A DNA stretch of 64,000 bases, taken from the NCBI GenBank assembly GCA_002407845.1, contig DHPK01000033.1, positions 88,229 to 152,228 of the forward strand. The letters run 5' to 3'. This DNA is from Leptolinea sp. UBA5366 (GTDB taxonomy: Bacteria > Chloroflexota > Anaerolineae > Anaerolineales > Anaerolineaceae). Position 1 is the stretch's first letter. Every line of letters begins with the position of its first letter. Below, piece after piece: positions 44,247 through 53,709 of this stretch. A program made the position numbers and the translations under genes. The notes under the pieces were generated by a model. That model worked only from the letters and a program-made list of their open reading frames with translations. It had not been told where the DNA came from and made no database searches.

Positions 44247-46646
44247 CTATTTCCAAATTGTGAAGGCATAAGCGATCTGATTGTATAGGTCGGGGTTGAC
44301 TTTCATGAACCATTCATTTTCGCCCGTAATCGTGATGACAATAAATAATCCGATGCAAATCAGCAGTGAAATTTGGACGGCGGCGTAAAACCAGCGCTGC
44401 AGTCCGTGTTCGCTAAAGCGGATAGCAGCCATGAGCATCAGAAAAACCGCCGGCAATGAAAAAAGCCAGTTGAAATCGACCGTGTAACGATAAGAAACAG
44501 AAAAGAGGCTGCTGAATGTCAAAATCAGGAGCGCAACAGTTATCAAACCAACCACAAGGGGAAAAATATTTTTGGCTTTGAGCTGATTCCGGAATAAAAC
44601 CAGCGTGAAAAGCCAAAAGAAGAGCGGAAAAGCAAAGAGCCCGATCATCGGTCCAAATTGATCCAGTTGTCCGTTATAGGGGATATCCGTCCATGACAGA
44701 TGGAGAAATGGAAATTCCCAGTCGAGTGTTGCCGGGGTGAACAGATATTGGGCGACGGATTGCAGAACCCCGCTCAGCCCCAGGCGGACGGTTGAAACAA
44801 ACTGGTTGGCGACGGTCAATTGATAGCGGATGCCGAATTCAAACACGTTCCCGAAGCGTTCATAGTTATATTTCATCAACGCCAGCCCTATCAGCCCATA
44901 TGGGATGCCGAATGCCAGCAGACCGGTGAAATTTTTACGATTCAGCCAATCCTGCCGGTTACGAAGAAAACAGCCCGGGATCAGGATCAGGATCAAAAGG
45001 ATGAAAAACTGAGTCGGACGGCAACCAACTGCAAGTCCGGCTGCGCTCCCGCTGCCAAAAAGCAGCGCGCTGAACAGCCAGCGGTTATGCCGTTTTTCAA
45101 ATGCCAGCCAACCCAGAAAGACTGCCCAGACAGCGAAGCAGAAACCAGAGGTGATCGCCAGTTCGTAAGGCAGCGCCCGCCGCAAGCACCAGGTCAGCCC
45201 GGACGCGGTAACGATCATGATGAATCCGGCAGAATAAAGAGAAAATGAAATCTTAGGAAAGACTCGAAGAATCAGGCGGGAATAAAGTCCATAAAGCCCC
45301 AAGATGCCTAAACTGCTGAAGATTAAAACGGCGTAATCAAGCGGCATAAATGACCCCGTTGCCAATTTCCAGGGCAACAGCAGTGTGACTGCTGGGACGA
45401 CACCAAAATAAACGTAATATTTGCCTTCAAAATAAACCGTATCCCATTCATATTGAACGTTATAGTGCTGGCGGAAGCTGATGTCATAAGGGCGCCAGGC
45501 GCTCTGAATCGATTTATCCGGAATTTTTTCGAGCGAATACCGGGGTACTTCGAGCGCCGATACCAACTGATTATATTGATCCGCTCCCTTGAAAAACAGG
45601 TCTTTCACCTCGTCGATTGGGAGATCGGTGTTGCTGTAGTTGCTGAAAACTGTCCAGCCGAAAACAAGAATCACGGCAGTGAGCATTATACCAAGCGCAA
45701 AACGCTGGGCTGCAGATCTGAAGGTCAGCGGCAGCGCATAGAATGGCGAATGCGGGGCAAAGAAGAACGCCAAGAACACTAGCAGAAATGTCAGCGCGAC
45801 CCGATAAGGCAGCACAGCGAGCGGGATAAGCTGGTTGATTTTGACCTGATCCACGCTGATTTCCGTGATTTCATCCCCGGTGACATCCGGGAAAATGAAC
45901 TCGATTTTATAGGTTTTTCCGATAGTATGCAGCGGAATCGTATAAGAATCCGGCACTGCGGGCAACAGCATATGCTCTTCTGTCGACCGATAAAACTCAT
46001 AAGCGCTGTCTGTGTAATTGACGATGACGCGCGTCTCCGGCTGATCGTTCAGAACCGGCAGCTGGACATTTCGGATTTTCATATTGCCGGGATAAATCGC
46101 AAATCCATAAGCTGATCCTTCACGCTGATCATAGGTGGTCAGCTTCTGACTGGCACGGTTGAAATAAAAGCCGTACAGATGAAAGTCGCCGCGTTCAAAG
46201 ACAACCGCTGGCTTTTCCTCGAAACCGGTTAATTCGAAATGCCGAAAGTTGAAAACGAATAGTTCAACGATAGCGGCGATCAGGAGTGACAGCCAGACCA
46301 TGCGCAGCAACCCAGGCTGCAGCTTCTGGCTGACTGGGCGTTTTTGAAACTTTGTTTCCCAAAGATAACCTGCCAGCCCGAAGACCAAGGATGCGAGCAT
46401 CACGCCGCCGAAAAAGATGCGAAGCGTGACAGGTCCGGGGGCATGGGTGTGATAATAAAAGGTTGGTCTGCCAGCTTTGATCAATCCTTCAAAAAGGATT
46501 GTGCCGATGGCGTTCAGTCCGGCTGCGAGAAGACCGAGCCGAATGTTTTCCTTGCGGCTGCGTGGCGCGGCAAGCCACGATTGGGTGACCCACAGGGTGA
46601 TTGCCGCTGCTCCGAATGATAATCCGGCCAGAAGTAGATACTGCAT
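44247..46646 (-). CDS. Large polytopic membrane protein, GT-C-like
   Basis: 799 aa. Three or four helices come first, followed by a soluble region of about 150 residues (roughly 125-270), then ten or more further helices. The stretch Y-F-E-G-K-Y-Y-V-Y-F-G-V-V-P-A-V-T (about 407-423) is typical of uncharacterised bacterial membrane proteins that resemble GT-C glycosyltransferases. No D-x-D or E-x-D catalytic loop is confidently visible. The gene begins 23 bp after pheA and is probably in its operon. Function unknown; cell-envelope glycan transfer is a guess. Confidence 0.75.
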   Translation of the reverse strand: MQYLLLAGLSFGAAAITLWVTQSWLAAPRSRKENIRLGLLAAGLNAIGTILFEGLIKAGRPTFYYHTHAPGPVTLRIFFGGVMLASLVFGLAGYLWETKFQKRPVSQKLQPGLLRMVWLSLLIAAIVELFVFNFRHFELTGFEEKPAVVFERGDFHLYGFYFNRASQKLTTYDQREGSAYGFAIYPGNMKIRNVQLPVLNDQPETRVIVNYTDSAYEFYRSTEEHMLLPAVPDSYTIPLHTIGKTYKIEFIFPDVTGDEITEISVDQVKINQLIPLAVLPYRVALTFLLVFLAFFFAPHSPFYALPLTFRSAAQRFALGIMLTAVILVFGWTVFSNYSNTDLPIDEVKDLFFKGADQYNQLVSALEVPRYSLEKIPDKSIQSAWRPYDISFRQHYNVQYEWDTVYFEGKYYVYFGVVPAVTLLLPWKLATGSFMPLDYAVLIFSSLGILGLYGLYSRLILRVFPKISFSLYSAGFIMIVTASGLTWCLRRALPYELAITSGFCFAVWAVFLGWLAFEKRHNRWLFSALLFGSGSAAGLAVGCRPTQFFILLILILIPGCFLRNRQDWLNRKNFTGLLAFGIPYGLIGLALMKYNYERFGNVFEFGIRYQLTVANQFVSTVRLGLSGVLQSVAQYLFTPATLDWEFPFLHLSWTDIPYNGQLDQFGPMIGLFAFPLFFWLFTLVLFRNQLKAKNIFPLVVGLITVALLILTFSSLFSVSYRYTVDFNWLFSLPAVFLMLMAAIRFSEHGLQRWFYAAVQISLLICIGLFIVITITGENEWFMKVNPDLYNQIAYAFTIWK

Positions 46647-46669
46647 AAGATGTTCAGAGGGTTTTCAGA

Positions 46670-47506
46670 TCAGTTTTTGATCGAAATGTAGCTTCCAAGG
46701 ACGCGGATCCATGGCGCATGATAATGCTCCAGTTCATCGATTGCTTCTTTGACGATCGGATCTGAGATCGGTCCCGAAACGTCCGCGTAAAACATGTATT
46801 CAAAGGGCTGATCCGGGAGCGGACGGGATTCAATTTTGGTCAGGTCAAGGTTGCGGTCAGCGAAAACTTTCATCGCGTTCAGCAATGCGCCGGGGCGATG
46901 ATGGGTTGTGAAAACCAGCGTCGTCTTCCCTTCAGGTCCCGGATTAACCGGTTCGCGTGAAAAGACGTTGTAACGCGTGATGTTATTCAGGTCGTCTTCA
47001 ATGTTTTCATCCAGAATTGCCAGCTGGTGGAACTCGGCAATGGATTTGGATCCGATCATCGCCGTTTCCGGATTGGAGAAATTCAGCAGCATTTCAACCG
47101 ATCCGGCAGAATCATAGACAGTCTCGATGTTGGGTTTTCCGGGCATGGACTCAACATATCCCATGCAGACATCGAGCGCGCCGGGATGAGCGATCACAAG
47201 CGAGATTTCTTCAATTTTAGCATCGGGCAGTCCGATCAGAGAATAATGAATCGGGACATAAACTTCGTTGACGATATACAGGAATTTTCGGGCGAGAAGA
47301 TAATAATTGGAGTGAATGCTGCCTTGCATCGAGTTTTCCATCGGGATGACGGCGTAGTCACATTCGCGATTTTCAACCGCTTCGAATGCCATCTCATAGG
47401 TCGGATAAGAAACCGGCTCAACATCTTTATCCGGAAATGCCTTGCTGATTGCGATTGAGGTGTGCGCGCCTTGGGCGCCTTGAAAAGCAACTCGAATTTT
47501 ACCCAT
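46670..47506 (-). CDS. pheA: Prephenate dehydratase
   Basis: 278 aa enzyme converting prephenate to phenylpyruvate in phenylalanine synthesis. The N-terminal domain has F-Q-G-A-Q-G-A-H-T (about 8-16) and the catalytic N-I-T-R-Y motif near residue 178. A C-terminal ACT domain (about 197-272) contains the E-S-R-P motif that binds phenylalanine for feedback inhibition. No chorismate mutase domain is fused, as in most Gram-positive-type and Chloroflexota enzymes. Start ATG at 47506 with GGAGG upstream. Confidence 0.95.
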   Translation of the reverse strand: MGKIRVAFQGAQGAHTSIAISKAFPDKDVEPVSYPTYEMAFEAVENRECDYAVIPMENSMQGSIHSNYYLLARKFLYIVNEVYVPIHYSLIGLPDAKIEEISLVIAHPGALDVCMGYVESMPGKPNIETVYDSAGSVEMLLNFSNPETAMIGSKSIAEFHQLAILDENIEDDLNNITRYNVFSREPVNPGPEGKTTLVFTTHHRPGALLNAMKVFADRNLDLTKIESRPLPDQPFEYMFYADVSGPISDPIVKEAIDELEHYHAPWIRVLGSYISIKN

Positions 47507-47800
47507 GTCAGTCCTCCGTCAGTCTTCACGTTTATTATAACGGCGATTCGGGATCATGAGCGAAAACTTGCGGTGGCGAGCTCTATTTTGCTCAAAAAAA
47601 CAACCTGATTGTGGTCTTTGATCGATTGAATTCTCAATTTATTGTGCAAATTTCTGGAGAATGAGGTGTTTTGCCTGATTTTTACTTTGCATGCATGAAT
47701 TTGCCAGGAAATTGCCGATCTTTTTTCAAAGAATGCAAAGTCCTTTTACATTCGTTTTCTATAATGAAGTCAATTAAAAAACTGATAAGGAGTTTTAATA

Positions 47801-49288
47801 ATGAAAAACAAAGGTATATCTGTTTTATTGGTTGCAATTTTTCTTGCTGCCACCCTGCTGACAGGATTTGCAGGCGTTTCGGCTCAGGCAGACGCTGCGG
47901 CAGCCGCGCCAAAATATATTTTCCTGTTCATTGGCGACGGAATGAGCTATCCGCAGTTCCAGACCACTTCCGATTATCTCGGAGCGCTGGCTGAGAATGA
48001 TGACATTCTGAGCGGCGGCACACCGCTTTCATTCATGGAATTCCCAGTTGCCGGCTCAGCCACGACTTTCGATTCCACCTCTTTCGCACCTGACTCAGCT
48101 TCCACTGCGACCTCGATTTCGACTGGTCACAAAACATACAGCGGCGTCATCAACATGGACGAAACAAAGACGATCGCTTATGAAACAATCACTGAAAAAC
48201 TGAAGGCTCAAAAAGGCTATCAGATCGGTATCATCTCAACGGTCAACCTGAACCACGCAACACCGGCTGCCTTCTATGCTCATCAGGCAAGCAGAAATAG
48301 CTATTATGAAATCGGTCTGGAAATGATCGCCAGCAATTTTGAATATTTCGCAGGCGGCGGACTGAAATCACTGACCGGAAAAGACAGCGATCAGGAAAAC
48401 CTCTATGAACTGGCGAAACAGGCTGGTTACACCGTTGCGCTGACCAATGCGGAAGCTGAAGCGATCAACGCCGAAACCGAAAAAGCAGTCATCATCGGCG
48501 AAACACTGGCCGACAGCGATGCGCTTTCCTATGATCTGGACCGCGCTGAAGGCGAATGGTCACTGGCTGATTACCTCACCAAAGGCATTGAAGTCATCAA
48601 CAACGAAACCGGTTTCTTCATGATGATCGAAGGCGGAAAAATTGACTGGGCATGCCATGCGAATGACGCCGCTGCCACAATCCATGACACTATTGCTATG
48701 GACGAAGCTGTGAAAGTTGCCGCAGCATTTGCGCAGGAACATCCGGAAGACACCCTGATTCTCGTCACCGGCGACCATGAAACTGGCGGTCTGACGATCG
48801 GTTTCGCAGGCACAGGATATGACACCTACCTGAAGAACATTGAATCCCAGAAAATCACATTTGCCCGGTATGACACGGATTACGTTGCTGGCTATATCGA
48901 AAACAAGACATCGTTTGCGGATGCGATGAAAGACGTCGAGAGCATGTTCGGTTTGACGCTGCCTGCCAATGCAGCAGCTGCGAAACAGCCAGAATTGGTC
49001 CTGACCAACTTCGAAGTCTCCCGGCTGGAAGATGCTTACAACCTTACTTTAGCGGGCGGTGCCGGTTCATCATACAACGAAGGTCTGCTGTATGGCGGAT
49101 ACGAACCATTCAGCGTCACAATCACCCATATCCTGAACAATAAATCAGGTTTGAACTTCGCTTCCTACTCCCACACGGGTCTGCCAGTAGCAGTATTTGC
49201 TCAGGGCGCCGGACAGGACGAATTCAATGGTTACTATGACAACACTGAAATTTACTTCAAACTGGCTGCCTTGACTGGTGCCAACTAA
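47801..49288 (+). CDS. Alkaline phosphatase, PhoA family, secreted
   Basis: 495 aa. A signal peptide (M-K-N-K start, V-S-A-Q cleavage near residue 30) is followed by I-G-D-G-M-S (about 45), the nucleophile motif D-S-A-S-T-A-T (about 90-96), the metal-binding E-G-G-K-I-D-W-A-C-H (about 274-283), and G-D-H-E-T-G-G (about 324-330). These are the full set of zinc and magnesium ligands. About 110 extra C-terminal residues of unknown role follow the catalytic core. AAGGAG precedes the ATG. It releases phosphate from extracellular esters; no Pho box was identified. Confidence 0.94.
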   Translation: MKNKGISVLLVAIFLAATLLTGFAGVSAQADAAAAAPKYIFLFIGDGMSYPQFQTTSDYLGALAENDDILSGGTPLSFMEFPVAGSATTFDSTSFAPDSASTATSISTGHKTYSGVINMDETKTIAYETITEKLKAQKGYQIGIISTVNLNHATPAAFYAHQASRNSYYEIGLEMIASNFEYFAGGGLKSLTGKDSDQENLYELAKQAGYTVALTNAEAEAINAETEKAVIIGETLADSDALSYDLDRAEGEWSLADYLTKGIEVINNETGFFMMIEGGKIDWACHANDAAATIHDTIAMDEAVKVAAAFAQEHPEDTLILVTGDHETGGLTIGFAGTGYDTYLKNIESQKITFARYDTDYVAGYIENKTSFADAMKDVESMFGLTLPANAAAAKQPELVLTNFEVSRLEDAYNLTLAGGAGSSYNEGLLYGGYEPFSVTITHILNNKSGLNFASYSHTGLPVAVFAQGAGQDEFNGYYDNTEIYFKLAALTGAN

Positions 49289-49309
49289 TCTTATCGAATA
49301 AATCTTCAA

Positions 49310-49341
49310 GAAAACTGCAGTCTGAAAAGACTGCGGTTTTC
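49310..49341 (+). terminator. Terminator after the alkaline phosphatase gene
   Basis: GAAAACTGCAGTCT pairs with AGACTGCGGTTTTC (one mismatch) around a GAAA loop. T-rich sequence is contained in the descending stem. Confidence 0.8.
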
Positions 49342-49367
49342 GTTCTTAAACGACTCAAAAGGTGATA

Positions 49368-50501
49368 ATGAAAAAAGAATGGGCTTCTATCTGGATCAGT
49401 GCCATCATGATTATTGTTTTATGGATAATTCCGACCGGTTTTGAAAATGCCAGTCAGGATCGGGCGGGCGACCGGGTGGCGGCGCGGGTGCTGTCAGTCA
49501 ATAACGATTTGATCATCAACACCGGATTGATCCGGGCGGGTGAACAGGATTGCCGGGTCGAGATCATGCAGGGGAAATTCCGCGGGCAGGAATTCGACGG
49601 CGTCAACATGCTGAATGGTTCGCTTGAACAGGATAAAATTTTCGAACCTGGTGATCTGGCGCTGGTGCTTCTCAGTGTCAAGGAAGATCAGGTTCTGTCC
49701 GTCAGCATGATTGATCATTATCGGCTGCATCTGGAATTGCTGCTGCTGTTAGCGTTTTTCGCATTGATCGTTCTGTTCGCCGGTCTGATGGGCGCCCGGG
49801 CGATCATGGCTTTTATTTTGGCAATCCTGATGATCTGGAAAGGGCTGGTACCGCTGTTTTTGAAAGGGATGAACCCGATTCTGGTCGCAGCAGTTTTCAC
49901 GCTCATTCTGGCCATGCTGGTCATCTCACTGGTTTATGGATTCAACCGCCGCTGGCTGGCAGCCGTTACAGGCGTTTCGATCGGCGTGATCATCATGTGC
50001 CTGGTCGGCATCTGGGCGGTTCAAAGCTTGAAGATTCACGGTGCGGTCATGGCTTATTCCGAGAGTCTGCTGTACAGCGGTTACCAGTATCTCAATCTCA
50101 CGGAAATTTTTATCGCCAGCATCTTCATTGGCGCCTCTGGCGCAGTGATTGACCTTGCAGTTGACATCACTTCTGCCGTGTTTGAAGTCGCTGAAAAACG
50201 ACCCGACCTTTCCTGGCGCGAGCTAATGAAATCCGGTGCTCAGGTCGGGCAGGCAGCCATGAGCACGGCAACCACAACGCTCCTGCTGGCGTATTCAGGC
50301 GGCTTTATCGCGCTGCTGATGGTCTTCATGGCGCAGGGGACGCCAATCATTAACATCCTGAACTACAAATATGTTGCTGCTGAACTGATCCATACGCTGG
50401 TTGGATCTTTTGGTCTGGTCGCAGTCGCTCCTCTGACCTCTTTGACCGCAGGGCTGTTTCTGGCTCACCCCGTGAGCGAACCGAGTGTATCTGAGCAATG
50501 A
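49368..50501 (+). CDS. YibE/F-family multi-pass membrane protein
   Basis: About 377 aa from the ATG at 49368 (AAAGGTGA upstream). One N-terminal helix, a soluble region of about 90 residues (roughly 30-120), then seven or eight helices. The G-A-S-G-A-V-I-D-L-A-V-D-I-T-S-A-V motif (about 250-266) and the later G-Q-A-A-M-S-T-A-T-T-T-L-L segment define the YibE/F family. Its function is unknown; export of a small molecule has been suggested for relatives. Its end abuts the orphan peptidase 3' fragment. Confidence 0.88.
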   Translation: MKKEWASIWISAIMIIVLWIIPTGFENASQDRAGDRVAARVLSVNNDLIINTGLIRAGEQDCRVEIMQGKFRGQEFDGVNMLNGSLEQDKIFEPGDLALVLLSVKEDQVLSVSMIDHYRLHLELLLLLAFFALIVLFAGLMGARAIMAFILAILMIWKGLVPLFLKGMNPILVAAVFTLILAMLVISLVYGFNRRWLAAVTGVSIGVIIMCLVGIWAVQSLKIHGAVMAYSESLLYSGYQYLNLTEIFIASIFIGASGAVIDLAVDITSAVFEVAEKRPDLSWRELMKSGAQVGQAAMSTATTTLLLAYSGGFIALLMVFMAQGTPIINILNYKYVAAELIHTLVGSFGLVAVAPLTSLTAGLFLAHPVSEPSVSEQ

Positions 50502-50507
50502 TCGATT

Positions 50508-50611
50508 CTACAGCAGATATTGCCGGGCAAAGTCGGACACAGTTTTAAGATAATCGCTGACCGTTTCCGGGCTGCGGAACCCATGCCCTTCGTTTTCTTA
50601 AAGGCGAGAAC
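50508..50611 (-). pseudogene. Orphan 3' end of an S9 peptidase gene
   Basis: About 100 bp on the minus strand encode the last ~33 codons of an S9 peptidase, including the E-N-E-G-H-G-F stretch with the catalytic His, and end in their own TAG. The sequence matches the 3' end of the intact gene at 58156-60003 with about seven differences. One difference turns the Tyr codon before E-N-E-G-H into TAA, so it is dead. The homology stops abruptly at about 50611, where the A+T-rich block begins. Confidence 0.8.
50511..50611 (+). repeat. Direct repeat, left copy (flanks A+T-rich block)
   Basis: Starts CAGCAGATATTGCCGGGC and is about 93% identical over roughly 100 bp to 58159-58260, in the same orientation. 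The pair encloses about 7.5 kb. Confidence 0.85.
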
Positions 50612-50618
50612 ATTGAGA

Positions 50619-50656
50619 AAAGAAAATTGGACACGATCATGTCCAATTTTCTTTTC
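50619..50656 (-). terminator. Intrinsic terminator downstream of the esterase operon
   Basis: GAAAATTGGACA and TGTCCAATTTTC form a 12-bp stem with a 6-nt loop. T-rich sequence follows in both directions, so it can act on either strand. Confidence 0.8.
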
Positions 50657-50725
50657 CTATCTAATGATTGATATCCTAGGTCAGATGAAAGAATCGCTCT
50701 TTCTCATACAGAGAATCATTTATTC

Positions 50726-52882
50726 TTACAATAAATTCTTGATCCAGTTTATGATCTCATCGTCATCATCAGTCTGAGAAATTTTCACTCGCTCTCCTGT
50801 GATTTTTAGAGAATCCACCACCGCAGTTAGGCTAATGATTTTTTCATCACTGGGACTGACTGTTTCCAAATTCCCATTCACGGGATTAAGGTAAACCGGA
50901 CGATTGAAATTTGAGATAATTACATCAGTGATATCAAATTTATTTAAAACTTGATGAAGATAAACACTTGCTGGGAATCGGATAGAATGATCGAGCAAAT
51001 ACTCATATGATAATAATGCTCCCTTTCCAATCACTCCGGCGACACGATCATCTAAAGCACTGGCAAAAAGTGCCCAAAGAGCGCCGATCCCATCTCCGCA
51101 TAAAAATATTCCTCCTTTGTCAATTTGAGGAGCAAGATAGCATCTTTCCCAGACAAAATCGATAGACCGAATAACATCCCAAACCCTTTGACCAAACAAA
51201 GATTCATTAAGCATCAATAGATTTGTTGCAGCCTCAAAGTCGGACGCTGCTGTTTCACCAACACCGCGGACATCTACCGCAAGAACCGCAATTCCGTTTT
51301 CAATAACGGATTCAATGAATCCAGATGAGATACCTTGGTTTTTGCCCCACTCTCCAACATAAATCATGATCGGAATGGCTTTCCTCCATTCCAGCGGCAT
51401 GATCAACAAGCCAGGAATATTTATTCCATCCTCGCTTTCAAATTCGATTTTTTCAATCATTTTATTGTCAGTAAATATTTGATTGTAAATTCGTGGCCGG
51501 ATCGGTTTTTTTGTTTGAGAGGACCTTAATGTTTCCCAAATAATTTTCTGAAGATTCTTTTTCCATTTATTAAAATCCGAATAATCATTAAATTTTGGAA
51601 AATGAATCGGGTTGCTATAATATTCTGCCTTGATCGAATCATCAATTGCCTTGCCGTTATTAATAATTGTGTCCACCGGCAAACAATACCCCTGGAGAGC
51701 TTCAGTTTGTGGAGTTAACTTCATTGATTGTTTACTGACGTCCTCTGGGGTTGCTTTTGGCGGTTTGCTGTACTCTACCGGGAAAGGGTCAGGAATAAGG
51801 TCAATTTCTGCTTCAACAATTGGAATCATTTCTGACTCATCGAACAGCCATTTTCTAAGCCAGCTATAAGCTGTTTGCCTTAACGATTTTTGGTAGCCGT
51901 GACCTTCATCATGCTCAACAAATAAAAAGTGATCAGGCACGCCTGCATCGGCATAATTCTTGGAAATTATTTGTGCAATTTTTTTTGTTTCATTGACCGG
52001 AAAAATTAAATCTCTCGTGCCGGATACGATCAAATATGGTTTGGGAATAAACAAACTGACGATATCAGACATTTCCGAATAGCTTAAAACCGCCGGGACT
52101 TGATTGCAGACATCGGCGCCATCTTCCCAGTTCAGGTCACGTTCAGCAATTATAGAGCCCGAGAAAGTGCACGGATATGCCACTGGTACCGAACAGTAGA
52201 TTCTGTCATCGACTGCCGTCGTGAATAAAGTATTAAGTCCCCCGCCAGATGATCCAGTCATGCCGATCCTGTCAGGGTTGATGTCGTCCCGGCTTAACAA
52301 GTAATCGATGCATCTTATACTCTCCCAAACCATGAGACCAAGCTGGCACTTGCCGATCAGCAAAGCATTTAAATAGCTGTGATCCAACCAGCTTTCAAAG
52401 CGTTCGCCTTGCCCAATCGGGTCATATACGAGCGTAATAATCCCTAACTTTGCTGCATTAGCACAAAAAGTTTGAATTGTCGGCGCTAATTTGCCTGATT
52501 CAACCCAGTGCCCGCAGGTATATAACAATCCGGGATTCATTGGCTGGCGTTCCGCAGGCAAATAAAGATGTGCCGTGATCGTCACGCCTGGCCAAGCTTC
52601 CAAAATCATTTTTTCAATCGAATAACCTTGCTTTTGGATTTCCCCAGTTTTTGTTACTTTCAGCGGTTGTTTTTTTGGAAAAGGGTAAAGCCCAAGCGAT
52701 TCTTGGACATTTTTCTTGATCAGTTCTTTTTTTTCTGGAGTAATGTCGTTATTCAATAAAAATTTGTTTGATTGCTGAGTTACCTTTTTTTCAACATGAT
52801 CCAATAACATGTTTTTTTGCCAAGTAGATTGGCCGAATCCCCAAAGGGATAAATTATCCTGTAGCGAATTATTTTTCCTCAT
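50726..52882 (-). CDS. Two-domain alpha/beta-hydrolase (acetyl-xylan-esterase-like), second domain without Ser
   Basis: 718 aa, no signal peptide. The first hydrolase domain (about 80-340) has G-S-S-G-G with the nucleophile at about Ser212, and an E-H-D-E-G-H-G-Y segment with the likely catalytic His. The second domain (about 440-700) repeats the fold, but its nucleophile elbow reads C-G-D-G-I-G, with Gly where Ser is expected. It is the last gene of a GntR-regulated sugar importer operon, starting 3 bp after the permease stop. It probably deacylates an imported, acylated sugar or glycan. The second domain may be structural. Confidence 0.82.
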   Translation of the reverse strand: MRKNNSLQDNLSLWGFGQSTWQKNMLLDHVEKKVTQQSNKFLLNNDITPEKKELIKKNVQESLGLYPFPKKQPLKVTKTGEIQKQGYSIEKMILEAWPGVTITAHLYLPAERQPMNPGLLYTCGHWVESGKLAPTIQTFCANAAKLGIITLVYDPIGQGERFESWLDHSYLNALLIGKCQLGLMVWESIRCIDYLLSRDDINPDRIGMTGSSGGGLNTLFTTAVDDRIYCSVPVAYPCTFSGSIIAERDLNWEDGADVCNQVPAVLSYSEMSDIVSLFIPKPYLIVSGTRDLIFPVNETKKIAQIISKNYADAGVPDHFLFVEHDEGHGYQKSLRQTAYSWLRKWLFDESEMIPIVEAEIDLIPDPFPVEYSKPPKATPEDVSKQSMKLTPQTEALQGYCLPVDTIINNGKAIDDSIKAEYYSNPIHFPKFNDYSDFNKWKKNLQKIIWETLRSSQTKKPIRPRIYNQIFTDNKMIEKIEFESEDGINIPGLLIMPLEWRKAIPIMIYVGEWGKNQGISSGFIESVIENGIAVLAVDVRGVGETAASDFEAATNLLMLNESLFGQRVWDVIRSIDFVWERCYLAPQIDKGGIFLCGDGIGALWALFASALDDRVAGVIGKGALLSYEYLLDHSIRFPASVYLHQVLNKFDITDVIISNFNRPVYLNPVNGNLETVSPSDEKIISLTAVVDSLKITGERVKISQTDDDDEIINWIKNLL

Positions 52883-52885
52883 GGG

Positions 52886-53698
52886 CTATTTTATTGCTCC
52901 TGTCGTAAATCCTTTAATAAAGTACTTTTGGCCAAATAAATAAAGAATAAATATCGGCAAAATTGCCATTAATGCACCTGCCATAATCACTGGTTGGTTT
53001 ACAGAAAATCTTCCTTGGAATTGTGTTAAGCCCGGCATCAGCGTCCTGATTTCGTTTCCCTGTAAAAATATGAGTGAAATCATCAATTCGTTCCATACCC
53101 ACAAGCCATTTACTATTGTTTGAGTAATCAGTGCAGGTTTTGCTAATGGAAGAATTATTTTTGTATAAATTTGAAATGTGCTGCAGCCATCGATGGACGC
53201 GGCTGATAAAATTTCATTATCAACTGATCCAAAGAAACTTTGCAGTAAATAAACCGAAAAAGGAGCCTGTAAACCGGAATAGATAATAATCACACTGGAG
53301 AAATTGTTTATCAATTTAATTTTAACCATTAAATTAAACAACGGAATAATCATCACAACTGGCGGAATAATCATTAACGTAATCAATGCACGAAGCAAAA
53401 GGTTCCTTCCCCGGAAATTCATTTTGCTGATCGCAAAAGCAGCCAAACTTGAGATAAGCGTAATTACAAGTACTGAAAGGATTGTGACGATAACGCTATT
53501 TCTAAACCAAATTGAAAAATCGCCTTCATTGAAAACTTGGATAAAGTTTGCAAGGGTAGGTTTGCTTGGAAATCCAAACAGGTTTTTATAATATTCGTTC
53601 AGCGATTTAAATGCTGAAATAATAATATAATAAATAGGGAATAAGTTGACAACGCATATCGAGATTAATAATATTTGAGAAAAACCTTTTCGTCTCAT
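52886..53698 (-). CDS. Carbohydrate ABC transporter permease, MalG family
   Basis: 270 aa with six helices. The EAA loop reads S-A-A-S-I-D-G-C (about 166-173) with I-I-L-P downstream, and the C-terminus F-I-K-G-F-T-T-G-A-I-K is the MalG/UgpE end. It follows the MalF-type permease by 11 nt. No ATPase gene lies in the operon; a shared one elsewhere is likely. Confidence 0.92.
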   Translation of the reverse strand: MRRKGFSQILLISICVVNLFPIYYIIISAFKSLNEYYKNLFGFPSKPTLANFIQVFNEGDFSIWFRNSVIVTILSVLVITLISSLAAFAISKMNFRGRNLLLRALITLMIIPPVVMIIPLFNLMVKIKLINNFSSVIIIYSGLQAPFSVYLLQSFFGSVDNEILSAASIDGCSTFQIYTKIILPLAKPALITQTIVNGLWVWNELMISLIFLQGNEIRTLMPGLTQFQGRFSVNQPVIMAGALMAILPIFILYLFGQKYFIKGFTTGAIK

Positions 53699-53709
53699 TT
53701 AAGCACCAG

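Noticed and set aside
44820..45248. 142-codon plus-strand frame inside the large membrane-protein gene
   Set aside because: Antisense to a convincing multi-helix membrane protein; polar, low-complexity Gln/Lys/Arg composition typical of the complement of hydrophobic codons.
50520..50777. An 85-codon plus-strand frame similar to a frame at 58168
   Set aside because: Both are antisense to the S9 peptidase 3' end; the similarity arises from the duplicated peptidase fragment, not from a real gene.
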